From positions 1 through 27,493 of the forward strand of contig CAJUFU010000028.1 of the NCBI GenBank assembly GCA_910585555.1: a DNA stretch of 27,493 nucleotides. Direction: 5' to 3'. How positions within the stretch are numbered: the stretch's first letter is position 1; each line of letters starts with the position of its first letter. The notes beneath the pieces were generated by a model that searched no databases, was not told where the DNA came from, and worked only from the letters and a program-made list of their open reading frames with translations. Shown here in pieces: positions 1 to 6,264 of this stretch. Made by a program: the position numbers and the translations under genes. The stretch comes from an uncultured Lachnospiraceae bacterium (GTDB lineage: Bacteria; Bacillota; Clostridia; Lachnospirales; Lachnospiraceae).

Positions 1-46
1 AGCAGACGTGGCATTGATTGAAAAATTAAAAAGCAGCAAATTTTAG
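1..46 (+). CDS. 3' end of a Nudix hydrolase gene (partial, cut by window start)
   Basis: The frame starting at base 2 reads ADVALIEKLKSSKF and ends at TAG 44-46. The same 14 residues recur at 2071-2115, where they follow AWLP and a recognisable Nudix-box piece. Small MutT-like Nudix pyrophosphohydrolases often end in a WLPAD-xx-LIEK type tail, so I infer that an upstream gene outside the window encodes a MutT-like nucleotide pyrophosphohydrolase and ends here. Only the tail is visible, so activity and completeness cannot be judged. Confidence 0.5.
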   Translation, partial: ADVALIEKLKSSKF

Positions 47-80
47 TCAGAAAGAAGGAATCATCATGTGCACAGCGGCA
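1..80 (+). repeat. 80-bp direct repeat, copy A (Nudix tail / bsh start)
   Basis: Bases 1-80 match 2070-2149 with one difference (A at 55, G at the equivalent position in copy B). The repeat covers the last 14 codons of the Nudix gene, the short intergenic stretch with its ribosome binding site, and the first five codons of the bile salt hydrolase gene. Copy A may extend further left, outside the window. Together with copy B it brackets the AT-rich HipA-like islet. Confidence 0.93.
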
Positions 81-103
81 GGACGAAAGATTTAAAATTT
101 TGT
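66..103 (+). pseudogene. Truncated 5' fragment of bile salt hydrolase gene
   Basis: ATG at 66 begins MCTAA exactly as the intact gene at 2135 does, then a gap of about seven bases relative to that gene shifts the frame and a stop (TAA 93-95) follows after nine codons. Weak similarity to the intact gene (ggac, gattt and attttg blocks) continues to about 103 and is then lost in AT-rich islet sequence. It looks like a decayed leftover of a duplicated bsh start, not a gene. Confidence 0.75.
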
Positions 104-131
104 TTGAAACAACTAAATAATTAATGTAGAA

Positions 132-165
132 TTTCACCCTATCATAATTTTCACCCTATCATAAT
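132..165. repeat. Perfect 17-bp tandem repeat, two units
   Basis: Two adjacent identical 17-base units (132-148 and 149-165) each contain CACCCTATCAT. The reverse complement ATGATAGGGTG lies at 176-186, so either unit can pair with it. The block lies just beyond the stop codon of the minus-strand DUF3037-like gene, at the left edge of the islet. Confidence 0.9.
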
Positions 166-186
166 AAAGAACATCATGATAGGGTG
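152..186 (-). terminator. Inverted repeat downstream of the DUF3037-like gene (possible terminator)
   Basis: CACCCTATCAT at 152-162 pairs with ATGATAGGGTG at 176-186: an 11-bp perfect stem with a 13-base loop, ten bases past the stop of the minus-strand gene. On the minus strand the stem is followed by AAAATT, not a clear U run, so termination is uncertain. The second copy of the left arm at 135-145 allows an alternative, longer-looped hairpin; an operator is also possible. Confidence 0.45.
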
Positions 187-195
187 GTTCTAATT

Positions 196-936
196 TTATG
201 AAATTTGTCTCAACACATAATCAAGCCCATCCTGTAGCTGATAAACGGCCGCGTGTTTTTTTAAAATTTCTAAAACAATCTTTAATGGGGGAGTATCACC
301 ATCATCATCGTATAAAAATACAATTTTATATCGGTTTTTTAATTCTTCGGCAGAGAAAGCCCACTGCTTTGCAGTTGGAATGAGTTTAGCCGCATTTTTT
401 TCTTTGAAAGAAAATAATTTGATTGCCACATCTCCAATAATGTAGTCAAAATTTACATTTTCGTTATAGATGCCAGTTATTTTAGGAACAGAAAACGTCG
501 CATTTGTTGATGATAAAATTTTTCGGATATATTTTCTCTCTTCAGACTGACTTAATCTTTTGGACTTGTTAAAATCAAATTTTAAATACATTTTCGTGAG
601 ATTGTCAACATAGTTCTCATCTTCAGATACTTCAATTGATGTAACATCTGAAAAGCGAAATTCATTTACATATATTCTGGTAAATTCAGATATTGAAAAC
701 GGATTATTATAGTTAAATATATTTTCTTCAACCTGTTGCTTGATACCGGCCAGATACAATTTGACAAAGTCTGCATCGGCTTCATCATCAAAAGATTGAA
801 AACGTTTAAAGTTGGAGATATATCTAAAATCACGTTTTCCAGTTGTCCGATTGTGGAAAAGCATTCCGATATATAAACATTCTTCCGAAATGACATTATT
901 ATAATATTTTAGCGCAGAGTATTCTACCTGATACAT
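196..936 (-). CDS. DUF3037-like protein, partner of the HipA-like kinase
   Basis: A 246-residue soluble protein with no signal peptide or membrane segment. The N-terminal pattern (YSALKYYNN, E18, then YIGMLF) resembles the start of DUF3037 proteins, where a Y-S-x-L-x-Y strand is followed by E-x-x-x-x-G and a hydrophobic strand; FKRFQSFDDEADADF near residues 43-57 fits as well. About 120 further residues of mixed charged and beta-type sequence follow, longer than the usual short DUF3037 domain. From established knowledge, DUF3037 genes are often found next to HipA-like kinase genes; their function is unknown. Translation starts at ATG 936 behind a perfect AAGGAGG, 13 bases after the kinase frame ends, so the two form one operon. 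Base composition is clearly more AT-rich than in the genes to the right, which suggests transfer. The family call is tentative. Confidence 0.6.
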   Translation of the reverse strand: MYQVEYSALKYYNNVISEECLYIGMLFHNRTTGKRDFRYISNFKRFQSFDDEADADFVKLYLAGIKQQVEENIFNYNNPFSISEFTRIYVNEFRFSDVTSIEVSEDENYVDNLTKMYLKFDFNKSKRLSQSEERKYIRKILSSTNATFSVPKITGIYNENVNFDYIIGDVAIKLFSFKEKNAAKLIPTAKQWAFSAEELKNRYKIVFLYDDDGDTPPLKIVLEILKKHAAVYQLQDGLDYVLRQIS

Positions 937-949
937 AATATACCTCCTT

Positions 950-1749
950 TCATCCAGATATATAATTTGAAATCGTAATACATATATCTTCTATATGATC
1001 AATACGATAGAGTAGATATTCAATCAGAGCGTCAATATCTCGGGAAGATGGTGACCATTCTGGTGGAATATCAGAAATTATACCTCGTAATACTTTTTCG
1101 GTTATTTTACTGCAAAAGAAGAGTTTTAATTCATCAAAATCTTCTTTATGAATGGACATGTTTCGAAAGAACATTCCATAAAGAATTCTATTTTCATCGA
1201 GAACACGAGTGCTAAGATAATCTTTTCCTGCATTGCGCGCATCAGACAATTTGCATCCCAGATAGCTTGATTGACAAATACATGAGAGTGGTCTATGACT
1301 TGTAGATTTATGTTGTTTTTGTAGTACTGCACCAGTAAATTGCCGGGATTGCGATCGGTATTAAATATTATGTGGTCAAAAAGAAGAATTTGCTTAAATA
1401 TCTCCTTATTTTTAATACGTGAGATAATGGTATCTATTAAAGTAACAGATTTGTTCAGATATGTAGAGTAAAAACCGTATCCATAATGATTTGGAGTAAT
1501 ACAACCATTATAAACGGTAGTATCTTCATCTAGCAAACATATTCCTGATTTTGACATTGGAATGTCAATCAATATTGCCAATCTGTAACAGAGATATTCA
1601 TTAAATAATACGAGCAATCCTTCTGGTCCATTATACGTTTTTACGACAACAGGGGTGTTATCATCAGTTATTGCCAGTTTTGGTTCAGTTATACCATTAC
1701 CCATATTATGCTGAACCGTCTTAATATGCTTAAACCGTATGGCATCCAC
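950..1749 (-). pseudogene. HipA-like kinase gene, disrupted by a -1 frameshift
   Basis: Two overlapping frames together make one HipA-like (HipA_2 type) protein of about 266 residues. The first (GTG at 1749) has VVVKTYN with a likely ATP-binding lysine (K37), NEYLCYRLA, a catalytic loop NTDRNPGNLL (residues 130-139) and a metal-binding VIDHSHVF (D153). After IWDAN near base 1253 this frame turns into non-homologous sequence and stops at 1126. The other frame, from about 1252 to 950, carries the expected C-terminal part (LSDARN, SDIPPEW, LIEYLLYRIDHI). One missing A in the A-run at 1250-1252 (TTT on the plus strand) would explain it: with four A the reading is WDAKLSDARN. HipA-type kinases phosphorylate protein targets and act as toxins in the HipBA system, but here no HipB-like antitoxin is visible; the neighbour is a DUF3037-like gene. 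The kinase motifs are intact, so this may be a recent mutation or a sequence error. Confidence 0.72.
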
Positions 1750-2001
1750 CCTCTTTCGTATGATAATGATACATATTAAATCAAAATTATATTTTATTAG
1801 TTGATATAATTAATTGATACTCATGTTACGGTTGCTGTTAGATGTAGTATATGTCAAAAACCAATGAAAGGCAAGGAAAATCCCGATGATGAACAGAGAA
1901 AGGGAAATAAATTTATAATTGCCATATGTAGAGTTTAAGGATACAATAAAAAATATATTTAGATGTGACTTAAATTTAATTATATAGAGTAGTTACTTCG
2001 T
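1750..2001. other. AT-rich intergenic stretch upstream of the HipA-like gene
   Basis: No coding frame of useful length, no RNA gene and no transposon end was found. The stretch is strongly AT-rich. It must hold the minus-strand promoter of the kinase operon; several TATAAT-like boxes occur near 1770-1810, but none has a convincing -35 at 16-18 bases, so I do not assign one. Short direct repeats of TTGATA occur around 1800-1818. The right edge of the islet is at about 2001, where Nudix similarity begins. Confidence 0.6.
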
Positions 2002-2115
2002 CCCCAGGAAGCATTAATCAGAGAAATTAGGGAAGAATTAGATACAGAAGTTGAGGTAGCGTGGCTGCCAGCAGACGTGGCATTGATTGAAAAATTAAAA
2101 AGCAGCAAATTTTAG
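2002..2115 (+). pseudogene. Internally deleted Nudix hydrolase remnant
   Basis: The open frame reads PQEALIREIREELDTEVEV and continues directly into AWLPADVALIEKLKSSKF, then stops at TAG 2113-2115. The first part is the core of a Nudix box (REIREEL fits RE-U-x-EE), and the second is the C-terminal tail of a MutT-like enzyme. In this family about 50 residues normally lie between them, so the middle is missing; everything before the Nudix box is missing too. An in-frame TAG lies a few codons upstream and there is no start, so it cannot be expressed as an enzyme. It is the right-hand duplicate of the gene whose tail is at 1-46. Confidence 0.75.
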
Positions 2116-2149
2116 TCAGAAAGAGGGAATCATCATGTGCACAGCGGCA
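2070..2149 (+). repeat. 80-bp direct repeat, copy B
   Basis: Right-hand copy of the repeat at 1-80 (one mismatch). It includes the Nudix tail, the intergenic bases with the AGAGGGAA ribosome binding site, and the first codons of the intact bile salt hydrolase gene. Copy B is continuous with the intact bsh gene, copy A with the presumed upstream Nudix gene. Confidence 0.93.
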
Positions 2150-3109
2150 ACTTACAGGACCAAGGATTTCTATTTTGGGCGGACATTGGATAATGCCTTT
2201 TCCTATGGGGATGAAGTGGTCATAACGCCCAGAAATTATCCCTTTCACTTCATAGAGGCGGGTGACTGTAATACCCATTATGCGTTAGTCGGGATGTCAC
2301 ATGTGGCGGGCGATTATCCGCTCTATTATGACGCTGTCAATGAAAAGGGCCTGGGGATGGCAGGGCTTAATTTTGTGGGCAATGCGGTCTATGGGAAGAG
2401 GAAGGACGGAAAGGATAATATTGCGCAGTTTGAACTGATTCCCTGGATTCTATGTCAGTGCGCTGCGGTGGAGGAAGCCCGGGCACTTGTGGAGAAAATG
2501 AATCTGCTGGATGTATCATTCAATGCGGCTCTGCCTGTAGCACAGTTACATTGGATGATTGCTGACAAAGAGAAATGTATTGTGGTGGAATCCGTGCAGG
2601 AAGGCATTAAAATATATGACAATCCGGTTGGGGTCCTGACCAACAACCCGCCTTTTGATCAGCAAATGTTTCATTTAAATAACTATATGCATTTATCGGC
2701 AAAGCCGCCGGTGAATACCTTTGCGCAGGGGCTCAAGCTGGAACCATACAGTCTTGGAATGGGCGCTATAGGACTGCCGGGGGATTTGTCGTCTCAGTCC
2801 AGGTTTGTGAGAGCAGCGTTTGTCAGGATGAACGCGGTTTCCAGGGATGGGGAGGCAGAGAGTGTCAGTCAGTTCTTTCATATTCTGGGCGCTGTGGACC
2901 AGCAGCGGGGATGCTGTGAGCTGAAAGACGGCCAATATGAAACAACCATTTATACTTCCTGCTGTAATGCTGATCAGGGCATTTATTATTATACTTCTTA
3001 CGACAATCATCAGATTACGGCGGTGGATATGTTTAAGGAGCCGCTGGAGAGCCGGAATTTGGTGCGGTATCCGCTGATCAAGGAAGAGCAGATCAAGTGG
3101 CAGAACTAA
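2135..3109 (+). CDS. bsh: Bile salt hydrolase / linear amide C-N hydrolase (choloylglycine hydrolase family)
   Basis: A 324-residue cytoplasmic Ntn-hydrolase that should remove glycine or taurine from conjugated bile acids (EC 3.5.1.24). The start MCTAATY places the catalytic cysteine at residue 2, exposed after removal of the initiator methionine. Other family residues are present in order: R16 and D19 in FGRTLD, N79 in GMAGLNF (bile salt hydrolases have Asn where penicillin V acylases usually have Tyr), N170 in VLTNNPPF and R223 in SSQSRFVRAAF. The length is the usual 315-330 residues. The start is fixed by the required Cys2 and the upstream AGAGGGAA. It heads an operon with the hydrolase-GNAT fusion 21 bases downstream and a MATE exporter, so hydrolysis and export of bile-derived compounds may be linked (inference). 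A broken copy of its first codons lies at 66. Substrate preference cannot be read from sequence, and penicillin acylase activity is a less likely alternative. Confidence 0.93.
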   Translation: MCTAATYRTKDFYFGRTLDNAFSYGDEVVITPRNYPFHFIEAGDCNTHYALVGMSHVAGDYPLYYDAVNEKGLGMAGLNFVGNAVYGKRKDGKDNIAQFELIPWILCQCAAVEEARALVEKMNLLDVSFNAALPVAQLHWMIADKEKCIVVESVQEGIKIYDNPVGVLTNNPPFDQQMFHLNNYMHLSAKPPVNTFAQGLKLEPYSLGMGAIGLPGDLSSQSRFVRAAFVRMNAVSRDGEAESVSQFFHILGAVDQQRGCCELKDGQYETTIYTSCCNADQGIYYYTSYDNHQITAVDMFKEPLESRNLVRYPLIKEEQIKWQN

Positions 3110-3130
3110 ATAGTAGATAGGAGAAAAATC

Positions 3131-4198
3131 ATGAAGTTAGCGGTATTTTTTCCGGGCATCGGGTATCACTGCGATAAGCCGCTTCTTTATTACAGTGAAA
3201 AAACAGCCAGACAGTATCAATACGAAACGATCAAGATAGCATATGAGGGGCTTAGCAAGAATCTTGACGAAGCTTTTGAAAAAGCCCTTTCCCAGACAAA
3301 AGAGCGCCTGGCGGAGGTTGTCTGGCAGCAGTACGAGGATGTGCTTTTTGTATCAAAAAGTATTGGAACGGCAGTGGCCTGTGCCTATGCCGAAGAACGT
3401 TCTATAAGATGCAGGAATCTATATTATACGCCATTGGAGAGGACCTATGCATTTACGTCCCAGAGGGGCATCGTATTTCACGGGACCAGGGACCCTTGGG
3501 CTGAAACAAAGATGATTAGTACAAAGTGCAGGGAAAATAGTCTGCCCCTTCGGATCATTGAAAATGCCAATCATTCTCTGGAAATCCCGGAGGATACGCG
3601 GCGGAATTTGCAGATTTTGACAGAGGTCATGGAGGAGACAGAAAGCTACATAGCAGGGACGATTCGATATCGGCCGCTGGGGGAACAAGAAATCTGTCCG
3701 GATTTGTTTGAACAGTTCATCCGTCATCAGATTGTGACCAAGTGTAGAAGAAAGGTCAATGATGCATGGGCGGTCGTGGAGGACCCCTTTGTGGATGACT
3801 GGAGCAGGGAGGATTATCAGACACTGATGGGGTGTCTTAAGAATACGGTATTGACAGGCGGTTTCGTGTGCGGCGCCTTTGATCAGGGAGTGCTTAAGGG
3901 TTTTGCTTCGGTGGAGGCTTCCTTATTTGGCGGCCCTCAGCGTTATATGGATTTGTCCAGTATCCATGTGTCGGAAGATATGCGGGGACGTGGGCTTGGG
4001 AAAGGGCTTTTTGAGAAGGCGGCGGTCTGGGCAGGGCAGCAGGGAGCGGACAAGCTTTATATATCCGCCCATTCGGCGGTGGAGACACAGGCTTTTTATC
4101 AGGCTATGGGGTGCGTGGAGGCACAGATGTATCACAAAGAGCATGTGGAGAGAGAGCCATATGACTGTCAATTAGAATACAGGTTAAGGGTAAAATGA
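3131..4198 (+). CDS. Alpha/beta-hydrolase-like / GNAT acetyltransferase fusion protein
   Basis: A 355-residue protein with two domains. Residues 1-170 look like a small alpha/beta hydrolase: an opening strand KLAVFFPGIG, a nucleophile elbow VSKSIG with Ser77, Asp121 in FHGTRDPWA and His148 in NANHSLE, the right order for a Ser-Asp-His triad. Residues 178-355 are a GNAT N-acetyltransferase: MDLSSIHVSEDMRGRGLGKGLFE (270-294) carries the acetyl-CoA pyrophosphate loop R-G-x-G-x-G/K, followed by AFYQAMGCVE typical of motif B. No signal peptide, so cytoplasmic. AGGAG lies eight bases before the ATG. It sits between bsh and the MATE exporter and overlaps the latter by four bases. Substrates are unknown; the frame is continuous, so this is a real fusion and not two genes. 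The fusion suggests that hydrolysis and acetylation act on the same or related compounds (inference). Confidence 0.82.
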   Translation: MKLAVFFPGIGYHCDKPLLYYSEKTARQYQYETIKIAYEGLSKNLDEAFEKALSQTKERLAEVVWQQYEDVLFVSKSIGTAVACAYAEERSIRCRNLYYTPLERTYAFTSQRGIVFHGTRDPWAETKMISTKCRENSLPLRIIENANHSLEIPEDTRRNLQILTEVMEETESYIAGTIRYRPLGEQEICPDLFEQFIRHQIVTKCRRKVNDAWAVVEDPFVDDWSREDYQTLMGCLKNTVLTGGFVCGAFDQGVLKGFASVEASLFGGPQRYMDLSSIHVSEDMRGRGLGKGLFEKAAVWAGQQGADKLYISAHSAVETQAFYQAMGCVEAQMYHKEHVEREPYDCQLEYRLRVK

Positions 4199-5583
4199 TG
4201 GAGACAAAGGAAAAGCAGAATGGAATCTTGGAGGGTGTGATCTGGAAGCAGTTATTGATTTTCTTCTTTCCGATTTTGATAGGCACCTTTTTTCAACAGC
4301 TTTATAATACAGTAGATACGGTGATTGTAGGGCAGTTTGCCGGGAAGGAAGCGCTGTCTAGTGTGGGCGGCTCCTCGGCGCAGATTATCAATATGGTGGT
4401 GGGATTTTTTACCGGACTTACGGCTGGCGGAACGGTTCTCATCTCTCAGGCATATGGGGCATCTCACAAGCAGAGATTGGAGGATGCCCTGCATACTTCC
4501 TATGCTTTTGGCATTCTGGGCGGTGTGGGCCTTGGCGTTCTGGGCGTGGTGTTGGCGCCGCTTATTTTGGCGTGGATGAATACGCCGGTAGAGCTGATGG
4601 AGATGTCCACGCTGTACATAAGGATTTATTTTTCCGGTCTGGTCTTTGTGTTTATTTATAATATGGGGGCAGCCATTCTGCGTGCCATCGGGGATTCCAA
4701 GCGGCCGCTGTATTATCTGGTGGTCTGCTGTATTGTCAATATTGTGCTGGATTTGGTTCTGGTACTTTATTGCAGTCTGGGTGTTCTTGGGGTGGCGGTG
4801 GCTACTTTGGTGTCACAGGCGATCAGCGCATTGATGGTTACCTGGGCATTGATGCACAAGGTGGATTGTATGGAGCTGTCTGTTCGTAAGATCAGGATTC
4901 ATGGGGAAGTTTTGAAGAATATGTTACAGATTGGGTTCCCTTCCGGTCTGCAGGCTTCGATGTACAGTATTTCTAATATGATCGTACAGGCTGCGCTCAA
5001 TCTGCTGGGAGTCAATACCATGGCTGCGTGGACGGCCTATGGCAAGATAGACAGTGTGTTCTGGATGATCAATTCCTCTTTTGGCATCGCCCTTACCACC
5101 TTTGTGGGACAGAATTTCGGTGCGGGTAAGTGGGACCGTGTGAAGAAAGGAACCCGAGTCTGCCTGGGTATGGCGGTGGGCACGGCCATCTGCCTGACGG
5201 CAATGCTGATGACGGCGGGGCGCTTCCTTTTGGGAATCTTCACAGGGGACGCCGAGGTGGTGGAAATCGGCATGACCATGATGAGAAGCATAGCGCCGGC
5301 TTTTGTGATGTTTGTGTTTATTGAAATTTTTTCCGGGTCTCTCAGGGCCCAGGGATACACTTTTGTGACTACAATCATATCGGTTCTGGGCGTCTGTGTG
5401 TTTCGTATCATCTGGGTGAGCCTGATTCCGGCATCGGAAGGTTTGTCAACCCTTCGGCGGATTGTGGCCTGCTATCCCATCAGCTGGGTTATGTGCGCGG
5501 CCTTGGTGAGCGGTTATTATTTTTATAAACAAAAGAGAATTATAGGGCGGATGGAGCAAAGAGGCGCGGCAAGGATTCCCTAA
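4195..5583 (+). CDS. MATE family efflux transporter (first of three)
   Basis: A 462-residue integral membrane protein with about 12 hydrophobic helices in two similar halves. MATE markers include FFQQLYNTVDTVIVGQFAG near residues 28-46, GAAILRAIGDSKRP near 158-171 and, in the second half, GFPSGLQASMYSISN and FGAGKWDRVKKG. Such proteins export drugs or metabolites against a Na+ or H+ gradient. The start ATGATG overlaps the stop of the fusion gene, indicating translational coupling; ATG 4195 or 4198 could be used, as both lie behind an AAGGG. As the last gene of the bsh operon it may export bile acids or the product of the fusion enzyme, which is inference from position only. No terminator with a clear U run was found in the 138 bases that follow. 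Confidence 0.93.
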   Translation: MMETKEKQNGILEGVIWKQLLIFFFPILIGTFFQQLYNTVDTVIVGQFAGKEALSSVGGSSAQIINMVVGFFTGLTAGGTVLISQAYGASHKQRLEDALHTSYAFGILGGVGLGVLGVVLAPLILAWMNTPVELMEMSTLYIRIYFSGLVFVFIYNMGAAILRAIGDSKRPLYYLVVCCIVNIVLDLVLVLYCSLGVLGVAVATLVSQAISALMVTWALMHKVDCMELSVRKIRIHGEVLKNMLQIGFPSGLQASMYSISNMIVQAALNLLGVNTMAAWTAYGKIDSVFWMINSSFGIALTTFVGQNFGAGKWDRVKKGTRVCLGMAVGTAICLTAMLMTAGRFLLGIFTGDAEVVEIGMTMMRSIAPAFVMFVFIEIFSGSLRAQGYTFVTTIISVLGVCVFRIIWVSLIPASEGLSTLRRIVACYPISWVMCAALVSGYYFYKQKRIIGRMEQRGAARIP

Positions 5584-5669
5584 AAGAGTAAGCGTCAGCG
5601 TATTTCACATGGAGGAACCTTGTGGGTGAAGCGTGATGCAGACAGGAAGATTCTTTCGGGATAATTTTG

Positions 5670-5705
5670 TTGATTTATGGAATACTACAACTTGAAGTAA
5701 ATCAA
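5670..5705 (+). promoter_or_regulatory. Inverted repeat upstream of the helical-protein gene
   Basis: TTGATTTA (5670-5677) and TAAATCAA (5698-5705) form a perfect 8-base inverted repeat spaced by 20 bases, ending just before the AGGAGG of the gene at 5722. It could be an operator or part of the promoter region. The rest of 5584-5721 shows no coding frame. Confidence 0.4.
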
Positions 5706-5721
5706 TAAAAGGAGGCCGCAT

Positions 5722-6153
5722 ATGGAAGACGATACAATAAAGCTTCTGCGGGAATGTAACGCAGGGATTAAAATGGGGATATCTTCTCTGGATGATGTGA
5801 TGGAGCATGTGAAAGACAGTACGCTGGAAAATCTGCTCAAGAAGAGCAAGGACACCCATTGCAGGCTGGGGGATAAGACCCATGATTATCTTCGTGAATA
5901 TCATGATGAGGGCAAGGAGCCGGCACCCATGGCCAAGGTGATGTCCTGGATGAAGACCAATGTGAAATTGGGAGGAGAGGATTCAGACAGGGTAGTGGCA
6001 GACCTGATTACAGACGGCTGTAATATGGGGGTCAAATCATTGTACCGCTATCTGCATCAATATCAGGCGGCAGATGAAAAGGTAAAGAAGATTGCCAAGG
6101 AGGCCATTGAGGCGGAGGAAACATTGGTGAAGGATATGAGAGAGTACCTGTAG
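5722..6153 (+). CDS. Small helical protein, possibly ferritin-like four-helix bundle (hypothetical)
   Basis: A 143-residue acidic, soluble and almost wholly helical protein with no signal peptide. It reads as about four amphipathic helices: residues 3-28, 33-62, 72-110 and 112-143. Spacing of E/H/D residues (for example H48 and the LREYHDEG segment around residue 60) is reminiscent of DUF2383/PA2169-type ferritin-like bundles, but a metal site cannot be confirmed by eye. The ribosome binding site is a strong AGGAGG eight bases before ATG. The gene stands alone, with its stop codon inside the loop of its own terminator. The function is unknown to me. Confidence 0.75.
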   Translation: MEDDTIKLLRECNAGIKMGISSLDDVMEHVKDSTLENLLKKSKDTHCRLGDKTHDYLREYHDEGKEPAPMAKVMSWMKTNVKLGGEDSDRVVADLITDGCNMGVKSLYRYLHQYQAADEKVKKIAKEAIEAEETLVKDMREYL

Positions 6154-6167
6154 CGGGTACTCTTTTT
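6141..6167 (+). terminator. Rho-independent terminator overlapping the stop codon of the helical-protein gene
   Basis: AGAGTACC (6141-6148) pairs with GGTACTCT (6156-6163) around a 7-base loop that contains the TAG stop, followed by TTTT. Confidence 0.8.
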
Positions 6168-6187
6168 CACATCTTTCATTTTACACA

Positions 6188-6216
6188 TTTACTTTAGTGT
6201 ACTACTATGATAAAAT
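6188..6216 (+). promoter_or_regulatory. Likely sigma-A promoter of the amino acid ABC operon
   Basis: TTTACT (6188-6193) and TAAAAT (6211-6216) are separated by 17 bases, about 48 bases before the start codon of the binding protein. The -35 matches only four of six consensus bases. Confidence 0.5.
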
Positions 6217-6264
6217 ACAAAAGTGTGTGAAAAAACTTTGAGATGATTTTAGAGGAGGAAGCTT

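Noticed and set aside
132..186. Small CRISPR-like array
   Set aside because: Two adjacent 17-bp units without spacers and one inverted copy; no cas genes.
1245..1256. Programmed -1 frameshifting in the HipA-like gene
   Set aside because: The site CAAATTG is not a proper X-XXY-YYZ slippery heptamer, and no strong downstream stem was seen; a base loss in an A run is simpler.
1852..1920. Small proteins from ATGs in the AT-rich stretch
   Set aside because: Frames stop after about 10 codons and lack ribosome binding sites.
1..2149. Insertion sequence or transposon bounded by the 80-bp repeats
   Set aside because: No transposase, no terminal inverted repeats at the edges, and the repeats consist of gene sequence, far longer than a target-site duplication.
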